59,177 bases of DNA from DASZMX01 sp035551475. GTDB taxonomy: Bacteria > Verrucomicrobiota > Verrucomicrobiia > Limisphaerales > Palsa-1400. The stretch lies in NCBI GenBank assembly GCA_035551475.1, contig DASZMX010000010.1, positions 1 through 59,177 on the forward strand, read 5' to 3'. Below the pieces are notes generated by a model. It was given only the letters and a program-made list of their open reading frames with translations. It ran no database searches and was not told the origin of the DNA. The position numbers and the translations under genes are program-made. How positions within the stretch are numbered: position 1 is the stretch's first letter; each line of letters opens with the position of its first letter. Below, in pieces: positions 33,016 through 42,790 of the stretch.

Positions 33016-34574
33016 GTGAACTCGACGCGCGGTTCGTGCCAGACGTGGCCGCTCTGGGCCAGGAGGTCGTCGGAGGCGACGGGGCCCCAGGTGCCGGCGG
33101 AATAAAATTCGCGGTTGGTCAGCGGTTTGCCATCCCAGGCGGCGCGGACGGAATCGACGATGTTCCACGCCGTTTCCACTTCGTCGCGGCGGATGAAAAG
33201 TGTGGAATCGCCCGCTAGCGCGTCGAGCAAAAGGCGTTCGTAGGCTTCCGGGGTGTAGGCGCCATACTCGGCGTCGTAGCGGAAATTCATGCGCACGGGG
33301 CGGACGCTGACGCTCATGCCGGGAACCTTGCCGTTGAAGCGCAGATAAATGCCTTCGTTGGGCTGCAAGCGGAGGGCGATGGCGTTGGCGTCGAGGTTCT
33401 GGCCGCATTCGGCGGCGAACAGGACGTGCGGGGTGGGGCGGAATTGGATGCGGGCCTCGCTGGCGCCCATCGGGAGATATTTGCCGGTGCGCAGATAAAA
33501 CGGCACGCCGGACCAGCGCCAGTTGTCAATAAACAATTTCAAGGCGACGTAGGTTTCCACGTTGGAATCCGGCTTCACCTTTTCCTCCTGGCGATAGCCC
33601 GGGACAGGTTTGCCATCGACGGCGCCCGCGAAATACTGGCCGCGCACCACTTGATGCGCCACGTCCTGGCGGCTGAGCGCGCGGATGGATTTGAGGAGCT
33701 TCACCTTTTCGTCACGGATGCACTCTGACTCCAGCGAGAGCGGCGGCTCCATCGCGGTGAGCGCCATGACTTGCAGCATGTGGTTCTGCACCATGTCGCG
33801 CAGGGCGCCGGCCTCCTCGTAATAGCCGCCGCGTCCGCCGACGCCGAGCTTTTCGCTGACGGTGATCTGGACGTGGTCGATGGAGTTGCGGTTCCAGAGT
33901 TGCTCGAAAATGGAATTGGAAAAGCGGAACATCAAAATGTTCTGCACCGTTTCCTTGCCGAGATAATGGTCGATGCGGCAGACCTGCTCCTCGGCGGCGT
34001 AACGGGTGAGTTCGTCATTCAACGAACGGGCGGAGGCGAGGTCGTGCCCGAAAGGTTTTTCCACGACGATGCGCTGCCAGCCATGGCTTTTGCCGGAGCG
34101 CAATAACTTGGCGTCGTGCAAATGCTCGATGACGGCCGCGAACTGGCTGGGCTGCGTGGCAAGGTAGAATAATAGGTTGTTGCGCAACGCCGGGGAGCCG
34201 AAGGATTTGAGGCGCTCCTCGAGTTTGGCGTAGGCCGCGGCGTCGTTGAGATCGCCGGTGCAATAGCACAGGTTGGCGGCAAATTCCTTCCAGACTTTTT
34301 CGTCCACTGGCTTGGTGCGGGAGAATTTGTCCAGGGCCTCGCGCAACTCGGCGCGCCAGGCGTCGTCGGTTTTTTCGCGGCGGGCAAAGCCCACGATGCG
34401 GAAGGCGGCGTTCAGCTGTTTTTCCTTGTAGAGATGATAAAACGCCGGGATGAGCTTGCGGGCCGTAAGGTCGCCGCTCGCGCCGAAAATGACGATGCTG
34501 CACGGTTCAACCAGGCGGCGTTGCGCGCCGATATGGCAAACCACCTGCTCGGGATTCTGTTCTGGATCGTTCAC
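33012..34574 (-). CDS. zwf: Glucose-6-phosphate 1-dehydrogenase
   Basis: First step of the oxidative pentose-phosphate pathway; makes NADPH. 520 residues. The dinucleotide motif GASGDL (31-36), EKPFG (172-176) and the active-site RIDHYLGKE (200-208) are present. Length and order are normal. It overlaps yjbQ by four bases. Upstream on the same strand is the RND efflux gene (42 bases), though the two functions are not obviously linked. Confidence 0.96.
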
Positions 34575-34616
34575 GACAGCGCTGAGGATACCGCGCCAAG
34601 GCTGGACGTCAAATGT

Positions 34617-37600
34617 TCAGCCGGGCGGGGGCGCGGGAGAGAAATCCCCATAGCGCAGCGCCAGCGCGGGCAGCACCAAAAGATTCAGGGCCGTCGAAGT
34701 GATCAAGCCGCCGAGAATGACGATGGCCATGGGGCCTTCGATCTCGCCCCCAGCTTCGCCTGAGCCCAGCGCCAGCGGCAACAAGCCGAGGCCGGTGACC
34801 AGCGCTGTCATAAGAATGGGGACGAGCCGTTCCGCCGCGCCGCGCAGGGCGGTTTCCAGGCCCCAGGCCATGCCTTCCTGCGTCACCAAATGTTCAAAAT
34901 GCGAAATCATCATGATGGCATTGCGCGCGGTGATGCCGAACAGGGTGACAAAACCCACGAGAACGCCGAGGGAAAGGCTGCCCTGGCCGGTGTCGCCAAA
35001 ATAGCCGGTGAGGAAAGCCGCCAGGACGCCGCCCACCAACGCAAACGGAATGTTCGCCAGGATGAGCGCCATATTGCGCCAGTTGTGGAACAACGCCGCG
35101 AGCAAAAGCAGGATGCCGGCGGCGGCGATGAGGGAATGCAGCAGCAGCTCCGATTGCGCCTGGGATTGTTGCTCGGCGGCGCCGGAGTAAACCAGATACG
35201 CGCCGGCCGGCAGCGGGATGGCGGAGATTTTCTGGCGCGCTTCAGCCACCACGGAAGTCACATCCCTTCCGCGGGCGTTGGCGGTGACAGTCTGGCGGCG
35301 CCGGGCGCCTTCGTGGGAAATGCTGTAACGTCCGGACGCGGGATAAATTTCGGCGAGTTGACCCAGGGGCAGGCGCAGGCCCTCGGCGTTTTGCAGCAGC
35401 AGGTTTTCCGGCCGCCCGGCGGCGAGACGCACGTCGATGTCAATCACACGATTGCCCTCGTAAACCTGGCCGGTGATCGTGCCTTGATACGCCGTTTCAA
35501 TCGCGTCCAGGACGTCCACGGAGCGAAAACCGAATTCCCGCAGCCGGTCAGGCTTGAGGCGGATGCCAACGCGCGGCGCGCCGGCGGCGGCGTTGACTTG
35601 CACGTCGGCGGCGCCGTGAACGCCCGCCAGAATGCCGGCAATTTGCCGCGCGGTGTTGTCGGCCGCATCGAGATTGTCGCAAAAAACATTGATGACGATT
35701 TGGGCCGTTTCACCGCTGATGGTTTCGCCAATGCGATCGCCCAAAAAGGTGAGGACGTCATATTGAATGCCGGGAAAGCTGGCCAGCGTGCGTCGAATTT
35801 CCTTCTCAACCTGCTCCTCCTCCTCGCCGGACACGGGCTTCAATTCCACGTGCATTTCGCTTTGGTGCGGGCCCCAGGTGTCCTCGCCCATCTCGGCGCG
35901 GCCAATTTGCTGCTCGACGGACTTGATGTGAGGATTGCGCAGTAATTCACGCGAGATCAACTGGCCAAGGCGCCGCATTTCGGGGAGCGACGTGCCGGGA
36001 AGCGTCACGATTTGCAGCACGAAATGGCCTTCGCGAAATTCCGGCAAAAATTCCCCGCCGAAAAAGGGCAGGGTGGCCACGGCGGCGGCGACGAGCAAAA
36101 CCACCGCCCCGATGATGGCGCGCGGCCACCGGGAAATAAACAGCAACACCGCCCGGTGCCGCCCCTTCAGCCAAAGTATATAGCGCGGCTCCTCATGCGC
36201 CTCGAGACGGGAAAGAAACGCGTAACAGAGCGCCGGCGTGACGGTCAACGCGACCGCCAGCGACGCCATCGTCGCCAGAATAAAAGCGGTCGCGAGTGGA
36301 GCGAAAAACTTCCCCTGCAGGCCAGTCATGGTGAGCACCGGCACGAACACGAGGGCGACAATGAACGTGGCATAGACCACGGCGCTGCGGACTTCCAGGG
36401 AGGCGTGCAGAATCACGTCAAAGGCCGATTTGGGCTGCGCGCGCTTTCGGTTTTCCCGCAGGCGGCGGAGAATGTTCTCAACGTCAATAATAGCGTCATC
36501 GACCACCACGCCGATCGCCACGGCAAAGCCCCCGAGCGTCATGGTGTTCAAGCTGGCGCCGAAATGGGCCAGGATCACGACGGCGGTGAGCAGGGACAAG
36601 GGAATGGCGACAAACGAAATCAAGGCGGTGCGGACGTTGAGGAGAAAAATGAAGAGAATCGCTCCCACCAACAGCCCGCCAGTCAGCAGGGAATTGCGGA
36701 TATTATGCAGGCTGTTTTCGATGAAACGGGCGGGCCGATGGAGGTCCGGGACGTACTCCACGCCCTCCGCGGCGAAGAGCGGCTTCATGTCGTTGAGGGC
36801 CTGCTCCAGCGCGACACTGATTTCCATGGTATTGGCGCCGTATTGGCCGGCTGCTGTCAATAATATGCCGGGTTCGCCGTTAATCAGGGCGTCGCCGAAC
36901 TTCGGCTCCGCGGCATCCACGACCGAGGCAACGTCAGCGAGGCAAAGACTTTTGCCGTCATGATGGGCGATAACGGTCTGGCCAATGGCGGCGGCAGTGA
37001 GCGCCTGGCCGTCCGTCTGGATGGCGAGCCGCTGCCCCGAAGATTCGAGGAAGCCGGCGCCGCGAATGCCCGTGGCGGCTCGCGCCGCATCCAGGACTTC
37101 GGCGAGCGTCAGGTCGTAGGCTCGCAGTTTTTCGGGATGCAATTGGATTTGAATCTGGCGCACTTCGCCGCCGAACACCGACATTTTGGCGACGCCGGGA
37201 ATGGCGAGCAGGCGGGGCTCCACCGTCCAGTCAGCGAACGTCCGCAGTTGCATGGGCGTCATCTTTTTGGACGTCAAACCGAATTTCAAGACGTCCATGG
37301 TGGAGGAGACGAGGGGGAACATGCGCGGCGGCTTGACGCCGGCCGGCAGTTCGGCGGCGACGCTGGTGAGTTTTTCCGCGACGGTCTGGCGCGCGTGAAA
37401 AATATCCGTGCCTTCCTTAAAAATGGCGGTGACGACGGACAGGCCCTGGATGGATTCGGAGCGGACGTTTTCCAGGCCGGTGGTTCCTGCGACGGCCGTT
37501 TCCACCGGGCGCGTCACGAGCGTTTCGACCTGTTCAGCGGTCATGCCCGGGCATTCGCTTTGAATTTCCGCCTGCGGCTGCACGAAATCCGGGAAGACAT

Positions 37601-37709
37601 CGAGCTTGGCGTGGAACGATTGATAAATCCCGTAGGCCATCAGCACGGCGCCGAGGGCCAGCACGATGCCGCGGAAACGCAAGGAATGTTGGACGATCCA
37701 CTGCAGCAT
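34617..37709 (-). CDS. CzcA/CusA-type RND metal efflux pump
   Basis: Inner-membrane proton-driven pump of 1030 residues, of the heavy-metal efflux (HME) branch. The N-terminal helix is followed by a periplasmic segment typical of this branch (PDFVQPQAEIQSECPGMTAEQVETLVTRPVE, by pattern). The proton-relay helix VVDDAIIDVENILRRLRE is present, as are duplicated membrane halves with GLVTALVTGLGLLPLALGSG-like segments. The adaptor and outer-membrane genes are in order upstream. The metal specificity cannot be told from sequence alone; one Cys is seen in the N-terminal region. Confidence 0.92.
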   Translation of the reverse strand: MLQWIVQHSLRFRGIVLALGAVLMAYGIYQSFHAKLDVFPDFVQPQAEIQSECPGMTAEQVETLVTRPVETAVAGTTGLENVRSESIQGLSVVTAIFKEGTDIFHARQTVAEKLTSVAAELPAGVKPPRMFPLVSSTMDVLKFGLTSKKMTPMQLRTFADWTVEPRLLAIPGVAKMSVFGGEVRQIQIQLHPEKLRAYDLTLAEVLDAARAATGIRGAGFLESSGQRLAIQTDGQALTAAAIGQTVIAHHDGKSLCLADVASVVDAAEPKFGDALINGEPGILLTAAGQYGANTMEISVALEQALNDMKPLFAAEGVEYVPDLHRPARFIENSLHNIRNSLLTGGLLVGAILFIFLLNVRTALISFVAIPLSLLTAVVILAHFGASLNTMTLGGFAVAIGVVVDDAIIDVENILRRLRENRKRAQPKSAFDVILHASLEVRSAVVYATFIVALVFVPVLTMTGLQGKFFAPLATAFILATMASLAVALTVTPALCYAFLSRLEAHEEPRYILWLKGRHRAVLLFISRWPRAIIGAVVLLVAAAVATLPFFGGEFLPEFREGHFVLQIVTLPGTSLPEMRRLGQLISRELLRNPHIKSVEQQIGRAEMGEDTWGPHQSEMHVELKPVSGEEEEQVEKEIRRTLASFPGIQYDVLTFLGDRIGETISGETAQIVINVFCDNLDAADNTARQIAGILAGVHGAADVQVNAAAGAPRVGIRLKPDRLREFGFRSVDVLDAIETAYQGTITGQVYEGNRVIDIDVRLAAGRPENLLLQNAEGLRLPLGQLAEIYPASGRYSISHEGARRRQTVTANARGRDVTSVVAEARQKISAIPLPAGAYLVYSGAAEQQSQAQSELLLHSLIAAAGILLLLAALFHNWRNMALILANIPFALVGGVLAAFLTGYFGDTGQGSLSLGVLVGFVTLFGITARNAIMMISHFEHLVTQEGMAWGLETALRGAAERLVPILMTALVTGLGLLPLALGSGEAGGEIEGPMAIVILGGLITSTALNLLVLPALALRYGDFSPAPPPG

Positions 37710-37715
37710 GGCGGC

Positions 37716-38711
37716 TTAGTCGGCGGCGGCCGGAGATTGTGATTTTTGCTCTTCGGACAAAAGGATGGGCGCGCCGACGGTGACAATTTTTTCGCCGATC
37801 GCCGGGCCATTGGTGGTGAACCAGCCGTCGCCGAGGCGCGTTTCTAGCGTCACCTCGCGGCGCACAAAATTTGTGGCGCCGTTTTGGGTGTAAACCCAGG
37901 CGCGTCCGTCATATTGAAGAATGGCGGGCTCCGGCAGCAGCACGCCGCGAAGCGGTTCGCCGGGAATGGGGAGGGCGGCCTTCACGGCGGCGCCGGGCGC
38001 GAGCGACGCATCCGGTTGCGACACCTGCAAAATAATTCCCTGCCCCAAAGTTTTCGGATCGACGCGCGCGGCAAAGGACAAAGGCTGCGCGTCCGTCCAG
38101 TGATCCTGGCCGGCGCAGGAAAGCCGGGCGGATGGCGGCAGGTTGGACAGGGATTCGGCGGCGGACACTTCCACGCGCGCTAACGCGGTATGGCCTGTGG
38201 CAAGCCCGTCGATTAATTCCGCGCGGTCCTTGTCATTCAACCCGGCGATGCGCTCACCCCAATCCAGGCGCAGGGATTGGCGCGCGGTGTCGAGTTTGAT
38301 TTTGGCCGTTTGCTCGTCGGTTTCGGTGGCCTCCACGCTTTTGCGGGAAACATTCTGGTCGTCGGCAAACAAGGCGCGGGCGCGTTGCGCGGACTTTTCG
38401 GCCGCGCTCCAGGCGGCTTCGTCCAGCGTGATCTCGCCCTGCAACGCCAGCAACGGCGCCGGGTCAAGCACGGAGCCGAAGGCGGTCACCTGAGCAGGCA
38501 ACTCGGCGGAAGCGATCTCGGCGACTTGCAGGGCGATGCGCTTTTGGGTGTCGGCGCTGAAAGTCACAACGGGGTTGCCGTTGGTGTCGCTTTGCACAGA
38601 GAATTCGCGGGGCGCCTTGGTTTCGTCGGCGGCTTTCTCATCCGTCTTGGCGCAACCGGCCAGGAGCGCGACGGGCAAGAGGTAGAAAAGTATCTTTCGA
38701 TTTACGGTCAT
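37716..38711 (-). CDS. RND efflux periplasmic adaptor lipoprotein (CzcB-like)
   Basis: 331 residues from the ATG at 38709-38711, which overlaps the outer-membrane gene stop by four bases (ATGA). Signal peptide with lipobox LLAGC (Cys20). The coiled-coil hairpin (about 110-150) and lipoyl/beta-barrel parts of membrane-fusion proteins are visible, although the sequence is shorter than CzcB. It precedes the pump gene by six bases. It would bridge pump and outer-membrane channel. Confidence 0.87.
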   Translation of the reverse strand: MTVNRKILFYLLPVALLAGCAKTDEKAADETKAPREFSVQSDTNGNPVVTFSADTQKRIALQVAEIASAELPAQVTAFGSVLDPAPLLALQGEITLDEAAWSAAEKSAQRARALFADDQNVSRKSVEATETDEQTAKIKLDTARQSLRLDWGERIAGLNDKDRAELIDGLATGHTALARVEVSAAESLSNLPPSARLSCAGQDHWTDAQPLSFAARVDPKTLGQGIILQVSQPDASLAPGAAVKAALPIPGEPLRGVLLPEPAILQYDGRAWVYTQNGATNFVRREVTLETRLGDGWFTTNGPAIGEKIVTVGAPILLSEEQKSQSPAAAD

Positions 38712-40117
38712 GGGCGCGGTGAAGGGTTTTGGGCGACCAATTGGGAAAGGGACTGCCAATCGGCCTCTTCGGAAAGGGGATGTTGCACGGCATTTTCCAG
38801 CGCGCCCAACGCGTCCTGGACTTTGCGGATGGCGGCCAAACGCGCGCGTTGCGCGGCGGACACCTGCAACCGCACTTGCAAAAGCGCGCCGCGGTCCGTT
38901 TCACCAAGTTCGACCGAGCGCTCGGTGGATTTTTCCGTGTGCTGCCGCAAAGCGGCGGCGATCCGGTCGGCCGTCTGCCATTCGGCCACGGCGGCGCGGT
39001 AGGTGACTTCAGCCATCTCCATTTGGTTGATGGCATCACCTTGCAGCGCGAGGAAAGCGGCGGCGGCTTCATCGCGTTTGGCGGTGGCTTCGGCAATTGG
39101 CCCCTGATTATGATCGAACAACGGCAGTGTGATGGAGGGGCCAAGAGAAAACTTGTGTTCGCCCTGGTCGAATTCGTAGCCGGGATCGAGGTGGATGTCC
39201 GGATATTGGCCCGCGATGGCAAGTTGCAAAGCGGCTTCAAGTCCGGCGTATTCCGCCAAGGCGCGTTGAACGTCGAGGCGATGTTCAAGGCCGGCGTCCT
39301 GCAGAGGCGCGAGAGGAAAATTGGCGGGCGGCTGCTCGAATTCCGGCCAGGCGATTTGGATTTGGTCGAGCGCCGGCGAGGTGAGGCCGAGGGCGGCGGC
39401 GAGGGCCGAGCGCGCCGCCGCCACACGCGTTTGCGCGGCCCCGAGAGCGATTTGGGCGTTGAGCGTTTCGGATTGGGCGATTGTCAAGTCGAACCTTGAA
39501 ATGTCGCCCGCGGCCAGCCGTTGGGCGAGGAGCGCGCTGGATTTTTCGGCCAGGCGGGCATCTTCCTGAAAAAGTTCCGACTGTTTTTGGGCGTCAAAAT
39601 ATTCCACAAGCGCAGCGCGCAGGCGGGCCCGCACGGCCCAGGCGGCTTCCGCCAGCGCGAGACGGGCGGCGCGCGTGGCCTGACGGGCTTGGGCGAGGCG
39701 GTGGCTGCGTTTGCCGGCGGTCTCGATGGGAACATCAAGACTGACGGCCATCATGAAAGGAGGCTCATCGGGAAACGAGCTGGCAACGCCCGTGGGCAGA
39801 ACCGAAAGGGTGGGGTTGGGGCGGGCGCCGGCGGTGACTTCAGCGGCTTGGGCCGAACGCACGTGAGCGCGGGCGAGTTGGACATCGGAGTGGAAATAGA
39901 GGGCCACCATCGTAAGCGCAGTCAAGTCGAACTGCGCCGGAGGCCAAGCATGGAAGGCGTTGGTTTCATGGCGGCCGACCCATTGGGCCAGACCGGAGTC
40001 CAACGCGGAGCGGGCGCGCCATTGCGCCTCAGATTGGGCAGGTTGCAGGGGCTGCGGATGGTACGCGACGCACCCCGTCAGGGAAGGGAGCGTCAAGCAC
40101 AACAACCAAAATCTCAC
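38708..40117 (-). CDS. TolC-family outer-membrane efflux protein (CzcC-like)
   Basis: About 469 residues from a GTG at 40115-40117; the open frame extends further but that part overlaps the upstream hydroxylase gene. The signal peptide ends in a lipobox (LTGC, Cys16). Two Ala-rich alpha-helical halves with coiled-coil heptads (AAEVTAGARPNPTLSV and QYPDIHLDPGYEF regions) give the tandem OEP layout. Downstream genes are adaptor and pump, so this is the outer-membrane component. Exact start is uncertain. Confidence 0.85.
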   Translation of the reverse strand: MRFWLLCLTLPSLTGCVAYHPQPLQPAQSEAQWRARSALDSGLAQWVGRHETNAFHAWPPAQFDLTALTMVALYFHSDVQLARAHVRSAQAAEVTAGARPNPTLSVLPTGVASSFPDEPPFMMAVSLDVPIETAGKRSHRLAQARQATRAARLALAEAAWAVRARLRAALVEYFDAQKQSELFQEDARLAEKSSALLAQRLAAGDISRFDLTIAQSETLNAQIALGAAQTRVAAARSALAAALGLTSPALDQIQIAWPEFEQPPANFPLAPLQDAGLEHRLDVQRALAEYAGLEAALQLAIAGQYPDIHLDPGYEFDQGEHKFSLGPSITLPLFDHNQGPIAEATAKRDEAAAAFLALQGDAINQMEMAEVTYRAAVAEWQTADRIAAALRQHTEKSTERSVELGETDRGALLQVRLQVSAAQRARLAAIRKVQDALGALENAVQHPLSEEADWQSLSQLVAQNPSPRP

Positions 40118-40182
40118 GCGCAAATTACGCCTTGGGGAACCCCAAAGCGCAAGCGCGCAAAGATGACGATATTTTAATTTCG

Positions 40183-40785
40183 TTACACGGCCGCCGGGAA
40201 AGGCAGGCGCGGTGTCTTGGGCTGCACATTCGGGACGGAGGGCCCGGTGGCTTGCTTGAAATGGGCGCGCGACCGGAGCATCAAGGTGCCCAGGAGCAAA
40301 TCCGCCAGGGGCAGAACCACGTTGTAGTTTTTCTGCATGTAGCGATGGTGCAGCAAGTGATGGCCGTTGAGGCGGAAGAAAATCCCGGAGCGCTCCACAT
40401 GCCGTTTCTTGGGCAGGTGCATGCACCAGTGCATGTATTCGTAAGCGGCGTAGTAAGCGGCGCAGGCGATGGATTCACCGCACACAATGCCCCACTTGCC
40501 GAACCAGCAGGCCACGACGAGGAAGGGCAGGGCGCACATGACGATGAGCACGGGGCCATTCCACCAAGCCATGGGGATGGTGTGCTTGTCGTCTTCGTGA
40601 ATCAGGTGGTAGGTGTGATCCGCCTTGAAAATCTTGTGATGAATCAGCGCGTGGCGCTCGTAGGGATAGCGGAATTTCCAAAAGGGCCGGTGCATGATGT
40701 AGCGATGCAGGACCCATTCGAAAAAGGAAGCGAAGAAGACACCGATAATGACACCGATGGCCGACCAAAAAATAAAATGCATCAT
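40183..40785 (-). CDS. Sterol desaturase/fatty acid hydroxylase family protein
   Basis: A 200-residue membrane di-iron protein. It has a spread of histidine motifs typical of the superfamily: EWVLHRYIMH (about 25), ERHALIHHK (about 48), HTYH, YMHWCMH and NGHHLLHHRYM. Hydrophobic helices alternate with them. It could hydroxylate a lipid or carotenoid. It lies 65 bases upstream of the efflux outer-membrane gene on the same strand, downstream of the RRM gene's terminator. Confidence 0.88.
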   Translation of the reverse strand: MMHFIFWSAIGVIIGVFFASFFEWVLHRYIMHRPFWKFRYPYERHALIHHKIFKADHTYHLIHEDDKHTIPMAWWNGPVLIVMCALPFLVVACWFGKWGIVCGESIACAAYYAAYEYMHWCMHLPKKRHVERSGIFFRLNGHHLLHHRYMQKNYNVVLPLADLLLGTLMLRSRAHFKQATGPSVPNVQPKTPRLPFPAAV

Positions 40786-40804
40786 GGGGAAATAAGGGGT
40801 TTAA

Positions 40805-40834
40805 GCGACGGGCAGCTTGGGATCCGCCCGTCGC
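40805..40834 (-). terminator. Stem-loop terminator after the RRM gene
   Basis: GCGACGGGC (40805-40813) pairs with GCCCGTCGC (40826-40834), nine base pairs with a 12-base loop, between the RRM stop (40853) and the hydroxylase start. On the minus strand it is followed by a moderately T-rich tract. Confidence 0.6.
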
Positions 40835-40852
40835 GCCTAAAGGTTGACTGAA

Positions 40853-41194
40853 TTAGCGCCGGCGTGGTCCACGGTCGCGATCACGGCCGCCACCGCCGCC
40901 GCCGCCACCGTATCCACCGCCGCCACCCGAACGCGGCGGACGCTCTTCGCGCGCGCGCGCTTCGTTGACTGTTAAAGCGCGTCCGTCAAAGTCCTTGCCG
41001 TTCATGCCCTGAATGGCCTTTTCGGCGTCTTCAGGCGTGGCCATGGTGACGAAAGCGAAACCGCGCGGCCGATTGGTCGCGCGATCCATCATGATATTGA
41101 CCTCGGAGACAGCACCGAATTGGCTGAAAGCATCCTGCAGGTCGTTTTCTGTCGCGTTGAAGGAAAGATTTCCTACAAACAATTTAGTGTTCAT
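40853..41194 (-). CDS. RRM RNA-binding protein with Gly-rich tail
   Basis: 113 residues: one RNA-recognition motif with RNP2 LFVGNL (5-10) and RNP1 RGFAFVTM (44-51). An Arg/Gly-rich tail follows (about 80-113, with runs of Gly and RDRDRGPRRR). The layout matches cyanobacterial and verrucomicrobial cold-inducible Rbp proteins. It probably binds RNA as a chaperone. A hairpin terminator follows it. Its 5' leader is long and holds a small hairpin. Confidence 0.93.
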   Translation of the reverse strand: MNTKLFVGNLSFNATENDLQDAFSQFGAVSEVNIMMDRATNRPRGFAFVTMATPEDAEKAIQGMNGKDFDGRALTVNEARAREERPPRSGGGGGYGGGGGGGGRDRDRGPRRR

Positions 41195-41445
41195 TCTTTA
41201 CTGTGTTTCTGTTTGGCCGACTATTCATCACTGGGTGCTCCCGACAGTCGGGCCTCAATTCATCAGAAGAACGCTGACACATTGCCACGCCATAAAACGA
41301 ACAATCGCTTAACGTGAACATGGCGCCTTTCCCGGCAAATACAATAGTAAATTTCTCTAAAGACCCCTCAGGGACAACCTACTGCGTGTAAGCAAGGCCA
41401 TTGCCTTCCGTCGGGCTCTGCTGGCACTGTTTCAAGCTGATGCCG
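41195..41445. promoter_or_regulatory. Divergent intergenic region with RRM leader
   Basis: This 251-base gap separates the RRM gene (minus strand) from the hypothetical gene at 41446. It contains a short palindrome CCCGAC/GTCGGG at 41240-41252 about 45 bases before the RRM ATG. A weak -35/-10 pair reads from TTCACG to TTATGG on the minus strand. No gene is seen in it. A leader that folds would suit temperature control of an Rbp-type gene; this is inference only. Confidence 0.35.
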
Positions 41446-42747
41446 ATGGATAATGACGACCAAACCGCCTGGGGTCACGGCCGCAAATGGCTGACGGGGA
41501 TGGCTCTGGCGCTGGGGTTTATTGCTTTTCTCTACGTGGAGGAGGATGTGCGCGGCCGGCTCACTTGGAGCCAGACCCAAGATGAATGCGCGCGGCAAGG
41601 CATGGACCTTCGATGGCTGGCTCTGGTTCCGCCGCCGATTCCCGAGGCCGAGAATATATTTGCTGCGCCCAAAATGGAGGAATGGTTTGAGGGTCGCGGA
41701 CGAAATGAGTTGACGCGGAGAATTGAGCCGAGCCTTGGTTCAAATCTGGTTTCTGAGACCTATCTGCCAACGACCAATCGCACGGACGCTGAGCAATATT
41801 TGATCGCGACGCGGCCGTTCGAGCCGGAGTTGCGGATCATGCGGCAGGGATTGCAGCGTCCAAGGGCGCGGTTGCGAGGCGATTATGGGCGGGCGGTGGA
41901 CTTGCCCGTCGTGAACTTCGTCGCCATTCGGGCGGTGTCCCGCTTGCTCGTGGCGCGCGTGCATTGCCATCTGCTGATGGGGGAGGAGGCGGGAGCGCTC
42001 GATGATCTTGCCCTGTTGCGCGATTTGCGGCGTTTGCTGGGCGCGCCGCCCCAAACTTTGCTATCTGCTATGATTGACACCGCCATCTCACGTTTGTATG
42101 TGGAGGCCGTTGCGGATGGGTTGGCGGCGCATCGGTGGAGCGAACCGGCGTTGGCAGGTTTGGAGCGGGATTTGCGCGGCATTTATCTACCCTCGCATCT
42201 GCGGCAAGGCGCCGTCAATGCTGCGCGCTTCAGCGTGAATGTCCTGGAAACGGGCGCGCATCAAGGCGGCTTGGTCTTGGAAGGAAACCGGCTGCCGGAT
42301 CGGTGGCGCTGGGGACCGCACGGCTGGTTTCTGCAGAATTTAAGTTGGATTGCCCAGTGCGACCGCGCGGCGCTGCGTATGTTTGACGAAACCAATCGCG
42401 CGATTCATCTGGAAAACGCGCCGCCCGCGCCGACCCCCGGCCGGCCCTTTCAGATCCTCGCTGCCATCGCTGTGCCGAATTTTCTCGTGTCGGCGCGCAC
42501 GACCGCGCGCGTGCAGACGGATATCTTTCAAAAAGAGATTACCTGCGCATTAGAGCGTTATCGCCTGGCCAAGCGTTGTTACCCGCCGGATCTTGGCGCG
42601 CTCGTGCCTTCGTATCTTGAGCGCATTCCCAACGATGTGCTGGGGGGAAAACCGCCGCGATACATCTTGGGGACCAATGATGATTTTGAGCTTTCCTCGG
42701 CGGGCGACGGTCTGACGAACCGCTGGGCCTGGCCGCCCGCGCCTTAA
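41446..42747 (+). CDS. Hypothetical membrane-anchored protein, secretion associated
   Basis: About 433 residues from an ATG at 41446 (another at 41440 and one at 41401 are alternatives). One transmembrane helix (about 12-30) is followed by a mostly helical central region of unknown fold. The last 70 residues (YRLAKRCYPPDLGALVPSYLERIPNDVL) resemble the C-terminus of pseudopilin-like proteins that set out a 'PP.L..LVP.YL' pattern. It lies 43 bases before a pseudopilin gene. No catalytic motif is seen. Confidence 0.6.
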   Translation: MDNDDQTAWGHGRKWLTGMALALGFIAFLYVEEDVRGRLTWSQTQDECARQGMDLRWLALVPPPIPEAENIFAAPKMEEWFEGRGRNELTRRIEPSLGSNLVSETYLPTTNRTDAEQYLIATRPFEPELRIMRQGLQRPRARLRGDYGRAVDLPVVNFVAIRAVSRLLVARVHCHLLMGEEAGALDDLALLRDLRRLLGAPPQTLLSAMIDTAISRLYVEAVADGLAAHRWSEPALAGLERDLRGIYLPSHLRQGAVNAARFSVNVLETGAHQGGLVLEGNRLPDRWRWGPHGWFLQNLSWIAQCDRAALRMFDETNRAIHLENAPPAPTPGRPFQILAAIAVPNFLVSARTTARVQTDIFQKEITCALERYRLAKRCYPPDLGALVPSYLERIPNDVLGGKPPRYILGTNDDFELSSAGDGLTNRWAWPPAP

Positions 42748-42790
42748 GTTGGTTGAATTTTTAGGCGGCGCTTCCAGTCCATCAGTGAGG

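Noticed and set aside
41240..41252. Small palindrome as a terminator of the RRM gene
   Set aside because: It lies in the 5' leader, not downstream; the 3' stem-loop at 40805-40834 fits that role.
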